From contig NZ_SACJ01000002.1 in NCBI RefSeq assembly GCF_004016525.1, forward strand, positions 372,001-436,000: a DNA stretch of 64,000 nt, in the 5' to 3' direction. Shown piece by piece: positions 18,309 through 26,075 of the stretch; the first letter of the stretch is position 1; every line of letters begins with the position of its first letter. A program made the translations under genes and the position numbers. The notes beneath the pieces were generated by a model, which was not told where the DNA came from, ran no database searches, and saw only the letters and a list, made by a program, of their open reading frames with translations. This DNA is from Flavobacterium sufflavum. Its GTDB lineage: Bacteria; Bacteroidota; Bacteroidia; Flavobacteriales; Flavobacteriaceae.

Positions 18309-18391
18309 CTTTATCCTGCTGTCCACTGTATCTTTTATGCCGAACACCGGCATAAAAGGATGTCGTTCCCATCAGGGCTAAAGGAGTAGGT
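18309..18391 (-). repeat. Conserved Bacteroidetes structured element (hairpin with fixed flanks)
   Basis: On the minus strand it reads TTTAGCCCTGAT...GACATCCTTTTATGCCG, a four-base loop region, CGGCATAAAAGAT...GTGGACAGCAGGATAAAG. The central stem (TTTTATGCCG/CGGCATAAAA, 18332-18357) sits between fixed flanks AGCCCTGAT and GACAGCAGGAT. From memory, the same flanks with differing central stems occur many times per genome in flavobacteria. It lies directly after the 3' end of the glycosyltransferase gene and may form part of its mRNA end. Confidence 0.6.
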
Positions 18392-19489
18392 TTAAGAATT
18401 GAATTTTCTTCCTTTCCATTCATACTTCCAAAACATAGTATACAAAGCCACACTTACACTGAAAAAAGGATAAAGTAAACTACTAAGTAAAAAAGAATGT
18501 GTTTTTGTTTTTAAAAACTGATTCGTTTTATGGATCAGTACAAAGTCAATAGCTAATTTTATTAATATTAAGAAACACAGCAAATAATAGCTTCCTATTC
18601 CAGACAATAAACAATAAACAATAAACCACAAATCGATATTTCCTCCAAAAACTACTAATCCTAATATTTTCCCAAAGCTACTTTGATAAGAAGTGGTTTT
18701 CGAAGCCCAGCGCACTCTTTGGTAAAACAAGGCTTTCCAGTTGTCAACTGGTTTTGTGGAGACAATGGCGTTTTCTGATTTTAAATAATGTACTTTTTCG
18801 GGAAATTGCGCGATAGCTTTTTGCAACAGAAAAACATCATCCCCGCTGGCAATGGTATTATTTCCTTCAAAACCGTTTAGTTCTTCAAAAAGTGATTTGG
18901 TATAAGCCAAATTCGCACCATTACACATAAAAGCTTTTCCTACTCCAAAACTCCCTATTGTTGCTCCTTGTAAACTAGCCAAATCCAGTTGCTGAAAATG
19001 ATGTAAAAACGAATTGTTGCATTCGTAAGTCACTGCTCCTGCAATCATCGAAACCCCATGCGTTTGAATATAATTGTCCAGAGTTAAAAGCCAATTTTCA
19101 GGAACTATGCAATCGGCATCGGTGGTGATAATCCATGTTGTTTTTATCAATGGAATGGCAGTTGTAATGGCGTCTTTTTTTGGAGAATTCGAAACTCTAA
19201 TAGTATCGATCACCGAAATCTGAAGTCTGAAATCTGAAGTCTGAAATCTGCAATCTGAATCATCATCAACTAAAATCACTTCGAATAAATCCGTTGGATA
19301 ATTCATTTTTGAAATACTTTCTAAAAGTATTGGCAAATTCTCAGCTTCATTTCGAAAAGGAACTAGAATCGTAAAGCTAGTTTTTGGCTTTAAGCCAATA
19401 GCATCGTAGTTTTTTATTTTGGTAAAACCATAAATTAAAAGCAATATGGTTGCGAAATAAATGGATAATATGAGGATTAGAAAAAGCAT
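18392..19489 (-). CDS. Family 2 glycosyltransferase, membrane-anchored
   Basis: A 365-residue protein with an N-terminal membrane helix, a GT2 (GT-A) catalytic domain and three or four C-terminal helices. Visible motifs are FTILVPFRNEAENLP, VILVDDDS (nucleotide-binding Asp), TTDADCIVPENWL (metal-binding DAD), NGANLAYTKSLF, GDDVFLLQKA and a Q-R-V-R-W-A acceptor motif. Residues about 78-91 (CRFQTSDFRLQIS) are encoded by heptamer repeats and look like an in-frame insertion. Its start overlaps the stop of the upstream LPG-synthase-TM gene by one base, so the two are co-translated; a lipid or polysaccharide product is likely. Confidence 0.9.
   Translation of the reverse strand: MLFLILILSIYFATILLLIYGFTKIKNYDAIGLKPKTSFTILVPFRNEAENLPILLESISKMNYPTDLFEVILVDDDSDCRFQTSDFRLQISVIDTIRVSNSPKKDAITTAIPLIKTTWIITTDADCIVPENWLLTLDNYIQTHGVSMIAGAVTYECNNSFLHHFQQLDLASLQGATIGSFGVGKAFMCNGANLAYTKSLFEELNGFEGNNTIASGDDVFLLQKAIAQFPEKVHYLKSENAIVSTKPVDNWKALFYQRVRWASKTTSYQSSFGKILGLVVFGGNIDLWFIVYCLLSGIGSYYLLCFLILIKLAIDFVLIHKTNQFLKTKTHSFLLSSLLYPFFSVSVALYTMFWKYEWKGRKFNS
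19216..19258. repeat. Heptamer tandem repeat inside the glycosyltransferase gene
   Basis: Six consecutive copies of TCTGAAR-type heptamers (TCTGAAG, TCTGAAA, TCTGAAG, TCTGAAA, TCTGCAA, TCTGAAT). 42 bases equal 14 codons, so the frame is kept. Compare the heptamers at 61264-61299. Confidence 0.85.
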
Positions 19490-20433
19490 TATGCTATTTC
19501 TCTGGATTTGAAATTCAATACATAATAACTGCCAATCACCACCGGAATTACCACATTAAGAAACCACATCAAAGTAGAAATAAAAATTACAATCCATTCA
19601 TTTATGCCTAAAATTCCGAAGAAATAGATGGCCACACTTCCTTTTATGGCAAAATCCAGAAACTGAAAACTAGGCAAAGCGGAAGCAAGAAAATAAACAC
19701 TTGAAATCGCAGCAATGAGTGTTAAATAAGGTAAATCAACATCGAAAGCGAGAAACAAGAAATAGTATTGATGTGAGAAAACGATATAGCGACAAATGCC
19801 AAGGAAGATATTGCGTTGGTGAATGCTTTTTGGAATTTCGTTAATTTTATGGATTAATTTTTCTATCGAATAACCTTTAATTGTTAGTTTTTTTATTGAA
19901 AAAAGTAAAGCAAAACCGGTAATTAAAATTCCGAAAAGTATCAAAACGGTGTTTGATGTAATAACATTAAACTCCGCATTGAAATATAACAAACCAAAAA
20001 ATCCAAAAATAATGGTCAGTATCATTTGGATTCCGTTGCAAATCAGGTTCAGGAAAATTACCTTTTTAGCTTCTGATTTATTGAAAAACAGGGCTTTTCC
20101 GGCATATTCGCCTACGCCGTTTGGGGTAAATAATCCGGCGGTCAAAGCGGCAAGTACTTGTTGGGTTGATTCGACTACTGTAATTTTACGAATGTGTTGC
20201 GCCAGATTTTGCCATTTTAAGATTTCGAAATAGCGGTTTAAAACACTCAACAACAAAATAAAACTGATTCCTGAAACGGACTGGTTTTTTTTGAACAAAA
20301 CGATGAATTTTTGCCAATCCAGTTTATCATTATTCGCTAGTTGGTCATAAATAAAATAAAAGGCACCGGCTACAATCAAAATTTTGATTAGAAGTACGAG
20401 GAATTGTTTAGTTTTGTGAGGAATTGAAATCAT
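19489..20433 (-). CDS. Lysylphosphatidylglycerol synthase TM-region family protein
   Basis: A 314-residue protein with eight or more membrane helices and family blocks such as ALTAGLFTPNGVGEYAGKALFF and PSFQFLDFAIKGSVAIYFF. It matches the UPF0104/LPG_synthase_TM membrane part, which in bacteria without the aminoacyl-transferase domain is thought to act as a flippase or in envelope lipid modification. It is coupled to the glycosyltransferase downstream (one-base overlap), which suggests joint synthesis and transport of a glycolipid. The assignment is by pattern; its biochemical role is unknown. Confidence 0.8.
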   Translation of the reverse strand: MISIPHKTKQFLVLLIKILIVAGAFYFIYDQLANNDKLDWQKFIVLFKKNQSVSGISFILLLSVLNRYFEILKWQNLAQHIRKITVVESTQQVLAALTAGLFTPNGVGEYAGKALFFNKSEAKKVIFLNLICNGIQMILTIIFGFFGLLYFNAEFNVITSNTVLILFGILITGFALLFSIKKLTIKGYSIEKLIHKINEIPKSIHQRNIFLGICRYIVFSHQYYFLFLAFDVDLPYLTLIAAISSVYFLASALPSFQFLDFAIKGSVAIYFFGILGINEWIVIFISTLMWFLNVVIPVVIGSYYVLNFKSREIA

Positions 20434-20446
20434 AACGAAGAACTAT

Positions 20447-20556
20447 TACGCAAAGAAACGCAAAGACTCACAGAGTTTCGCAAAGAATTTTAAATTTTTA
20501 TAGTAACAAAAAAACTTCGTGTATCTCTGTGCCAACTTCGTGCAGCTTAGCGGAAC
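20447..20556. repeat. CGCAAAGA-type dispersed inverted repeat
   Basis: The left half reads ACGCAAAGAAACGCAAAGAC...CAGAG and the right half CTTCGTGTATCTCTGTGCC...CTTCGTG, complementary in blocks (CACAGAG/CTCTGTG). It fills the gap between the LPG-synthase-TM and ruvC starts. A relative occurs at 22787-22870. Confidence 0.65.
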
Positions 20557-20562
20557 AAAATA

Positions 20563-21117
20563 ATGACAAAAGAACGCATCATATTAGGGATTGACCCGGG
20601 AACAACCATAATGGGTTTTGGTTTGATACGTGTTATCAATAAAAAAATGGAGTTCGTTCAGCTTAACGAATTGCAATTGTCTAAATACGATAATCATTAC
20701 CAAAAGCTAAAAATCATTTTTGAGCGTACCATTGAGTTAATCGATACGCATCATCCGGACGAAATTGCCATTGAAGCACCTTTTTTTGGTAAAAATGTAC
20801 AATCGATGTTAAAGTTAGGTCGCGCCCAAGGTGTGGCTATGGCGGCAGGATTGTCAAGAGATATCCCTATTACAGAATACGAACCTAAGAAAATAAAAAT
20901 GGCGATTACCGGTAACGGAAATGCCAGTAAAGAACAAGTTGCTAAAATGCTGCAACAGCTTTTAGGACTGAAAGAATTGCCTAAAAACCTCGATTCCACC
21001 GATGGTTTAGCAGCGGCAGTTTGTCATTTTTTTAATTCCGGAAAAGTGGTGGCAGGGAAAAGTTATTCGGGTTGGGATGCTTTTGTGAAACAGAATGAGG
21101 AAAGAGTCAAGAAATAG
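20563..21117 (+). CDS. ruvC: Crossover junction endodeoxyribonuclease RuvC
   Basis: A 184-residue Holliday junction resolvase with the acidic active-site segments ILGIDPGTTIMGFG (D11) and EIAIEAPFF, followed by VQSMLKLGRAQGVAMAA and a C-terminal DSTDGLAAAVCHF segment with the last acidic pair. It cuts junctions held by RuvA and RuvB. The gene stands apart from ruvA (6398) in this genome. Confidence 0.97.
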   Translation: MTKERIILGIDPGTTIMGFGLIRVINKKMEFVQLNELQLSKYDNHYQKLKIIFERTIELIDTHHPDEIAIEAPFFGKNVQSMLKLGRAQGVAMAAGLSRDIPITEYEPKKIKMAITGNGNASKEQVAKMLQQLLGLKELPKNLDSTDGLAAAVCHFFNSGKVVAGKSYSGWDAFVKQNEERVKK

Positions 21118-21180
21118 TGGTCAGTGGTCAGATTTTTAGTGATCAGTTTATCTGCTGGATATTAAAAAAAAACTGAACAC
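21115..21180. repeat. Degenerate TGATCAGT/GTGGTCAGTGG repeat upstream of the four-helix-bundle gene
   Basis: Short motifs GTGGTCAG, GTGGTCAG, GTGATCAG, CTGAACACT, GAGCACTAACTGG follow each other. The same vocabulary (CTGAACACT, CTGATTACT, CTGAACACTGAACACT) returns at 21597-21649 on the other side of the small gene. Confidence 0.6.
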
Positions 21181-21228
21181 TTGAGCACTAACTGGAGAAA
21201 CATAGTGTTCAATTTTAAAAATGTATTT

Positions 21229-21600
21229 ATGAGATTTCAGGATTTATTAGCTTATAAAAAATTATTTGCTTTGGCAATGAAGATTTTTGAAATAACACAG
21301 AAGTTCCCAAAGGAAGAAACCTATTCATTAACAGATCAAATTAGGCGTTCTTCGAGAAGCGTTCCTGTTACTGTTGCAGAAGCCTATAGAAAGAGAATTT
21401 ATCCCAGACATTTTCATAGTAAATTAACCGATTCTGATAGTGAAAATTCAGAAACACAAGTTTGGTTAGAGTTTGCATTTGCTTGTAAATATATATCTGA
21501 GACAATTTATCAAGAACTTACTTCGGAAAGCTTAGAAATAGGAAAACTCATTAACTATATGATACTAAATCCAGATAAATTTGGGGTGAAAAAGGACTGA
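21229..21600 (+). CDS. Four-helix bundle protein (23S rRNA intervening-sequence protein family)
   Basis: Starting at ATG 21229 gives 123 residues with the family start MRFQDLLAYKKLFALAMKIFEITQKFPKEE (in part), then SLTDQIRRSSRSVPVTVAEAYRKR and a second helical half. This matches the small four-helix bundle family first seen in intervening sequences of 23S rRNA genes. The upstream TTG at 21181 lies in repeat DNA and is unlikely. Family function is unknown. It sits alone between ruvC and hemW with related short repeats on both sides, as if inserted as a unit. Confidence 0.85.
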   Translation: MRFQDLLAYKKLFALAMKIFEITQKFPKEETYSLTDQIRRSSRSVPVTVAEAYRKRIYPRHFHSKLTDSDSENSETQVWLEFAFACKYISETIYQELTSESLEIGKLINYMILNPDKFGVKKD

Positions 21601-21649
21601 ACACTTCTTAAAGACTGATTACTAAAAAACTGAACACTGAACACTAATT
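21597..21649. repeat. CTGAACACT repeat downstream of the four-helix-bundle gene
   Basis: CTGAACACTT, CTGATTACT, CTGAACACTGAACACTAA occur in series up to the hemW start; same family as 21115-21180. Confidence 0.6.
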
Positions 21650-21650
21650 T

Positions 21651-22784
21651 ATGAGCGGTATCTACATTCATATCCCTTTTTGTAAGCAAGCTTGCCATTA
21701 TTGCGACTTTCATTTTTCGACTTCGATGAAGAAAAAAGACGAGATGGTTTTGGCTTTGGCTAAAGAAATTCAGTTGCGAAAAAATGAGTTTGCCCAAGAG
21801 ACGGTTGAAACCATTTATTTTGGAGGAGGAACACCCTCCGTATTGCAGACTGCAGATTTAAGATTTCTGATTGATGAAGTGTTCAAAAATTATAAAGTAA
21901 TAGAGAATCCAGAAATCACGATTGAAGCTAATCCTGATGATTTATCTAAAGAACGAATTATTGAATTATCGAAAACTCCAATCAATCGGCTGTCTATTGG
22001 AATTCAATCTTTTTTCGAAGATGATTTGAAAATGATGAATCGTGCGCATAATTCGGCGGAAGCTAAAAAATGCTTGGAAGTAGCGACAAAATATTTTGAT
22101 AACATTTCGCTGGATTTGATTTATGGGATTCCAGGAATGAGTGATGAACGTTGGAAAAAAAATATCGAAACGGCTTTGAGTTTTGGGATTCCGCATATTT
22201 CGAGTTATGCCTTGACGGTAGAGCCAAAAACAGCCTTGAATAAATTGATTCAAGCAGGGAAAATTGCCGAGCCAAAAGATGAGGTGGCTTCAGCACATTT
22301 TATGATTTTGGTCGAAACACTCGAAGCCAATGGATTTATTCATTATGAATTATCCAATTTTGGTAAACCAGATTACTTTTCTAAAAACAATTCGGCTTAT
22401 TGGTTGGGCAAAAAATACATCGGAATTGGTCCTTCGGCACACAGTTATGATGGTGTTTCCAGAAGTTGGAATGTAGCTAACAATACACTTTATCTGAAAT
22501 CTATTCAGGAAAACAAACTTCCGAATGAAACCGAAATTCTTTCCGTTGTTGATCGTTATAACGAATATATTATGACGGGATTGAGAACTATTTGGGGTGT
22601 GTCGTTGGATAGAATTCAAGCTGAATTTGGACAAAATTATTCGGATTATTTATTAAAACAGACACAGAAATACTTAAACGATGATTTGCTTTTTGTTGAA
22701 AGTAACATCCTAAAACCAACAAAAAAAGGAAAGTTTTTAACGGATGGAATTGCGAGTGATTTGTTTTATTTAAATTTGGAATAA
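21651..22784 (+). CDS. hemW: Radical SAM family heme chaperone HemW
   Basis: A 377-residue protein with the radical SAM cluster motif CKQACHYCDF at about residues 10-19, the GGGTPS motif (IYFGGGTPSVL) and NRLSIGIQSF, all typical of the HemN-like group. The order of cysteines (CxxxCxxC) and the lack of the HemN N-terminal extension favour HemW, a heme-binding chaperone that delivers heme to respiratory enzymes, rather than the oxygen-independent coproporphyrinogen oxidase. It is flanked by repeats on both sides. Confidence 0.9.
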   Translation: MSGIYIHIPFCKQACHYCDFHFSTSMKKKDEMVLALAKEIQLRKNEFAQETVETIYFGGGTPSVLQTADLRFLIDEVFKNYKVIENPEITIEANPDDLSKERIIELSKTPINRLSIGIQSFFEDDLKMMNRAHNSAEAKKCLEVATKYFDNISLDLIYGIPGMSDERWKKNIETALSFGIPHISSYALTVEPKTALNKLIQAGKIAEPKDEVASAHFMILVETLEANGFIHYELSNFGKPDYFSKNNSAYWLGKKYIGIGPSAHSYDGVSRSWNVANNTLYLKSIQENKLPNETEILSVVDRYNEYIMTGLRTIWGVSLDRIQAEFGQNYSDYLLKQTQKYLNDDLLFVESNILKPTKKGKFLTDGIASDLFYLNLE

Positions 22785-22786
22785 TC

Positions 22787-22870
22787 TAACCACTAAGAAC
22801 ACAAAGAAGGCACAATGACCACAAAGCTTTGTGAACTTAGCGCAAACCTTAGTGCTCTTTGTGTTTAAAA
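22787..22870. repeat. ACCACTAAG/CACAAAG inverted repeat
   Basis: AACCACTAAGAACACAAAG at the left is matched by CTTTGTG, CTTAG and CCTTAGTGCTCTTTGTG at the right, an imperfect hairpin of more than 80 bases between hemW and the acetyltransferase. It resembles the element at 20447. Confidence 0.65.
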
Positions 22871-22905
22871 ATGATACCAATCCAAGTAAACTCATTTATA
22901 AAAAT

Positions 22906-23307
22906 ATGATTAGCGTTTCTACAGATAAAACTAAATTAGATATCCCTTTTATCCATAATTTTCTAAAGGATATTTATTGGACTGCACCCAGAACTATAGA
23001 AGAGGTACAAACTTGTATTGATAATTCTTTTTGTTTTGGGATTTATCTGGATAATCAACAAATAGGTTTTGCAAGAGTAATTACTGATTATGTAGTTTTT
23101 GCCTATTTGATGGATGTTTTTATTGATCAAAAATACAGAGGAAATGGCTATTCGTCTATATTGATTGACGCCATGATGAACGAACCGGAGTTAAAAGAGA
23201 TTAAAATTTGGAGATTAGCCACTACAGATGCTCATTTTTTGTATCAAAAATTTGGATTCAATTCGTTGGCTTGCCCAGAGAAATTAATGGAAAAAATAGT
23301 GATATGA
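22906..23307 (+). CDS. GNAT family N-acetyltransferase
   Basis: From the ATG at 22906 the protein has 133 residues (MISVSTDKTKLDIPFIHNFL...). The frame is open from a TTG at 22831 but that part is repeat DNA. The acetyl-CoA-binding motif A is seen in DVFIDQKYRGNGYSSILIDAMM (part), followed by the beta-5 segment WRLATTDAHFLYQKFGF. It is a small single-domain acyltransferase of unknown substrate. Its TGA overlaps the ATG of the next gene (ATGA). Confidence 0.9.
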   Translation: MISVSTDKTKLDIPFIHNFLKDIYWTAPRTIEEVQTCIDNSFCFGIYLDNQQIGFARVITDYVVFAYLMDVFIDQKYRGNGYSSILIDAMMNEPELKEIKIWRLATTDAHFLYQKFGFNSLACPEKLMEKIVI

Positions 23308-23672
23308 ATTTAGAGATTTTTTATGAGTATTGTACTTCCAAGAAAGGGGTGACTGAGCATTTTCCTTTTGATGAAGATACTTTGGTTTTTAAAGTAGGAG
23401 GCAAAATGTTTGCTTTGTCGTCATTAAAACAATGGGAAATAGGAACTCCATCGGTTAATTTAAAATGCAATCCTGATTTGGCTAAAGAATGGAGAGCGCA
23501 ATTTGAAGCTATTCAGCCGGGTTTTCACATGAACAAAAACCATTGGAACACGGTTGTTATAAATTCTGATGTTTCTGATTCGTTTCTGAAAGAAATGATT
23601 GATCACTCTTATGATTTGGTTTTTAGTAGTTTAACTAAAGTGAATCAAAAAAATGTATTGGATTTAGATTAG
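23304..23672 (+). CDS. MmcQ/YjbR family protein
   Basis: The ATG at 23304 overlaps the acetyltransferase stop and gives 122 residues with the MmcQ/YjbR pattern: IFYEYCTSKKGVTEHFPFDEDTLVFKV at the start, then KMFAL, VNLKCNPDLAKEWR, GFHMNKNHWNTV and a C-terminal SYDLVFSSLTK. Members adopt a CyaY-like fold and are called predicted DNA-binding; the true role is unclear. Coupling to a GNAT gene is seen elsewhere in bacteria. Confidence 0.9.
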   Translation: MNLEIFYEYCTSKKGVTEHFPFDEDTLVFKVGGKMFALSSLKQWEIGTPSVNLKCNPDLAKEWRAQFEAIQPGFHMNKNHWNTVVINSDVSDSFLKEMIDHSYDLVFSSLTKVNQKNVLDLD

Positions 23673-23792
23673 TTTTGTTTGATGGATTTAAGTATAGCTA
23701 TTTTGTTTATAGTATTTTATGGCGCTTTTTGGTAGAATAGAAAACAAAAGTGAGTAAAATTTGTTTTTTAAAATTTAATTCCTCACATTTGT

Positions 23793-23810
23793 AATGTAAA
23801 CGTTTACATT
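23793..23810. promoter_or_regulatory. LacI-family operator O1 in front of the repressor gene
   Basis: AATGTAAACGTTTACATT is a perfect 18-bp palindrome with the central CG typical of LacI operators. It ends 7 bases before the TTG start of the repressor at 23818 and follows CACATTTG, a near -7 box, so a bound repressor would block its own gene. The same 18 bases are repeated at 24841-24858. Confidence 0.9.
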
Positions 23811-23817
23811 TATCAAA

Positions 23818-24825
23818 TTGTCAAATTTAAAAGCAGTAGCTGAACATTCTAAGGTTTCTATAGCCACAGTATCTAGGGTAATTAATAATGATCCTAAGGT
23901 AAGCAAGGATACTATGCTTAAAGTTCAGGCTTCGATAGCGGCTTTGGAATATAAACCAAATCGTGTAGCCCAAAGATTAAGAAGTACCACCAAAAAAACA
24001 AAATTATTAGGCTTGGTTATTCCTGATATTCAAAATCCTTTTTTCGTTGATGTAGTCAGAGGTGTTGAGGATTATGCTTATCAGAATAATTTTGCGGTTA
24101 TGATAGGTAATTTTGGACAGGACGAGAAAAAAGAAAAATTGTATTTAGACATTCTTCAGTCTGAAAATATTGATGGTTTAATCGTTGCTCCTATTCATGG
24201 AAAGGATAAAGGGATTGAAAACTTAGTTAAAAAGAATATTCCTGTTGTTTGTATTGACAGGGGATTGACAGAGATCGATGTTGACGTGGTGAAAGTGGAT
24301 AATGAACAAGGCGCTTTTAATGCGATTGATCATTTGTTAAGTATAGGTCATAAAAAAATTGCTTTTATTTCTGGTAATTTTAGAATCCCAACATATATTG
24401 AGCGTTTAGCTGGTTATAAAAGAGCCTTAAGTGAGTACGGAGTTCCTTTTGACGAAAATTTAGTTTTTGCAAGAGACACCGATTATAAGAGTGGATTTGA
24501 AATTGCGAATAAAATTCTAGAGTTAGAAGATAGGCCAACAGCCATTTTTTCGGGAAATAATCTGTTGACTTTAGGAGCTCTTGAAGCTATACATTCAAAA
24601 CATATCAGGATTCCGGAAGAAATTTCGATTATAGGTTTTGATGATATGCCATGGTCTATTTCTTTGAATCCACCATTGAGTGCTGTTCGTCAGCCTGGTT
24701 TTGACATGGGAAGAAAAGCAGCAGAGATGTTGTATGAAAGGATTTTGAATCCTCATAGTAAAAAAGAAAAAGTTATTTTGAAAACAGAGTTAATGCTGAG
24801 GAAGTCTACTGCTCCTTTAGAGTAG
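23818..24825 (+). CDS. LacI-family transcriptional repressor of the acid-sugar locus
   Basis: A 335-residue regulator. The N-terminal HTH reads NLKAVAEHSKVSIATVSRVINN and the hinge helix includes NRVAQRLRS, followed by the periplasmic-binding-protein-like domain (LLGLVIPDIQNPFFVDVVRG ... IIGFDDMPWS). The only plausible start is TTG at 23818, which keeps the usual spacing to the HTH. With the operator ending 7 bases upstream, no room remains for a ribosome-binding site, so the mRNA may be leaderless or nearly so. Both palindromes flanking this gene suggest it controls itself and the catabolic genes downstream. Confidence 0.93.
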   Translation: MSNLKAVAEHSKVSIATVSRVINNDPKVSKDTMLKVQASIAALEYKPNRVAQRLRSTTKKTKLLGLVIPDIQNPFFVDVVRGVEDYAYQNNFAVMIGNFGQDEKKEKLYLDILQSENIDGLIVAPIHGKDKGIENLVKKNIPVVCIDRGLTEIDVDVVKVDNEQGAFNAIDHLLSIGHKKIAFISGNFRIPTYIERLAGYKRALSEYGVPFDENLVFARDTDYKSGFEIANKILELEDRPTAIFSGNNLLTLGALEAIHSKHIRIPEEISIIGFDDMPWSISLNPPLSAVRQPGFDMGRKAAEMLYERILNPHSKKEKVILKTELMLRKSTAPLE

Positions 24826-24829
24826 TTTT

Positions 24830-24869
24830 TTTGATTCAAAAATGTAAACGTTTACATTTTTGAATCAAA
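24830..24869. promoter_or_regulatory. 40-bp perfect palindrome containing LacI operator O2
   Basis: TTTGATTCAAAAATGTAAAC is followed directly by its exact reverse complement. The middle 18 bases equal operator O1; the outer arms (TTTGATTCAAA/TTTGAATCAAA) are extra. It lies 4 bases after the repressor stop codon and 54 bases before the dehydrogenase ATG, preceded by T7 and followed by GGGTTTTTT, so it could act both as operator for the catabolic operon and as a hairpin in the repressor mRNA. Confidence 0.9.
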
Positions 24870-24923
24870 GGGTTTTTTAGGTTTATTGTGTTGTTTTTAA
24901 ATCGTTTATGTAGAGATAGTAGT

Positions 24924-26066
24924 ATGAGAGAAATTGTGATTTTAAACCCTAATCGTGTTGTTTTTGGAGAAGGAAGCATAAAACGATTTGTTAGTGATTT
25001 TGTAGAAAGAGGCCTTAAGCGAATGTTTTTGTTGACAATAGTTGAGCTTAGAAGCGTTTTGTCTCCTTTTATAGAAGAATTGAAATCACAAGGGATTGAA
25101 ATTGTAATTGATGAATCAATAGTAGGGGAACCAACTTTTGATGATTTTGAAAATGTTTTGCTTAAGGCTAAAGCTTTTGAAGCCGATAGTATTGTTGGTA
25201 TTGGAGGAGGAAGTGTGCTGGATGTTGCAAAATTGGTTGCAGCTCAGTTAAAGAATTCTCAAAGCTTGGAGGAAGTAAAAGGAATTGGAAATCTTAAAGA
25301 AAGAAAAACACATCTGGTTTGTATTCCAACGACTTCCGGAACAGGAAGTGAGGTTTCTCCAAATGCCATTTTTGTAAATAATCAAGGAGAAAAAATAGGA
25401 GTTATAAGTCCGTATTTAGTTCCGGATGCAGCTTATATTGATCCTGTTCTGTCAGTTTCTTTGCCAAAGAATATTACTGCTGCAACAGGAATTGATGCTT
25501 TGACACATTGTTTAGAAGCTTATACCAATAAGTTTGCGCATCCATTTGTTGATTTGTATGCTTTGGAAGGGGTTCGAATTATTGCAAAATATTTAAAAAG
25601 AGCTTGTGATGATGGTGCCGATATAGAAGCTAGAAGTCAGGTGGCCTTAGGGAGTATGTATGGTGGGATGTGTCTTGGACCGGTAAATACAGCCGCAGTA
25701 CATGCTTTGTCTTATCCTCTGGGAGTGGAGTATCATATTCCTCACGGATTGTCAAATGCTTTGTTGTTGCCTTATGTAATGGAATTTAATATAGAAGCTG
25801 ATGCCAGCAGATATGAGCGAATAGCTGAAGTTTTAGGGGCTGAAAAGAAAAGCAATCCGAAAGAAACGGCTTTAGAAGGGGTAAAAATTTTAAAACAATT
25901 AATAGCCGATTGTGGGTTGCCAATTTCTTTGAGACAGACCGCAGTAAAAGAAGAATCAATTGCTAAATTAGCCGAGGAAGCCGTAAAAGTGCAGCGATTA
26001 TTGAAAAATAATATTAGAGAAATTGCTGTAGACGATGCGGTTGCAATTTATAAATCAGCTTTTTAG
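24924..26066 (+). CDS. Iron-containing (group III) alcohol dehydrogenase
   Basis: From ATG 24924 (preferred over TTG 24888, which adds an atypical 12-residue leader) the protein has 380 residues. Family marks are NRVVFGEGSIKRF at the start, the nucleotide-binding GIGGGSVLDVAK, TTSGTGSEVSPNA, and the metal-binding region GIDALTHCLEAY...VHALSYPLGVEYHIPHG. It oxidises or reduces an alcohol/aldehyde with NAD(P). First gene of the operon after operator O2. Its physiological substrate should be tied to the four-carbon acid sugar handled by the following genes, or to the aldehyde released by the aldolase. Confidence 0.93.
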   Translation: MREIVILNPNRVVFGEGSIKRFVSDFVERGLKRMFLLTIVELRSVLSPFIEELKSQGIEIVIDESIVGEPTFDDFENVLLKAKAFEADSIVGIGGGSVLDVAKLVAAQLKNSQSLEEVKGIGNLKERKTHLVCIPTTSGTGSEVSPNAIFVNNQGEKIGVISPYLVPDAAYIDPVLSVSLPKNITAATGIDALTHCLEAYTNKFAHPFVDLYALEGVRIIAKYLKRACDDGADIEARSQVALGSMYGGMCLGPVNTAAVHALSYPLGVEYHIPHGLSNALLLPYVMEFNIEADASRYERIAEVLGAEKKSNPKETALEGVKILKQLIADCGLPISLRQTAVKEESIAKLAEEAVKVQRLLKNNIREIAVDDAVAIYKSAF

Positions 26067-26075
26067 TAAATAAAA

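Noticed and set aside
22831..22905. Longer N-terminus of the GNAT protein
   Set aside because: The extra codons come from the inverted repeat that ends at 22870 and do not resemble the family.
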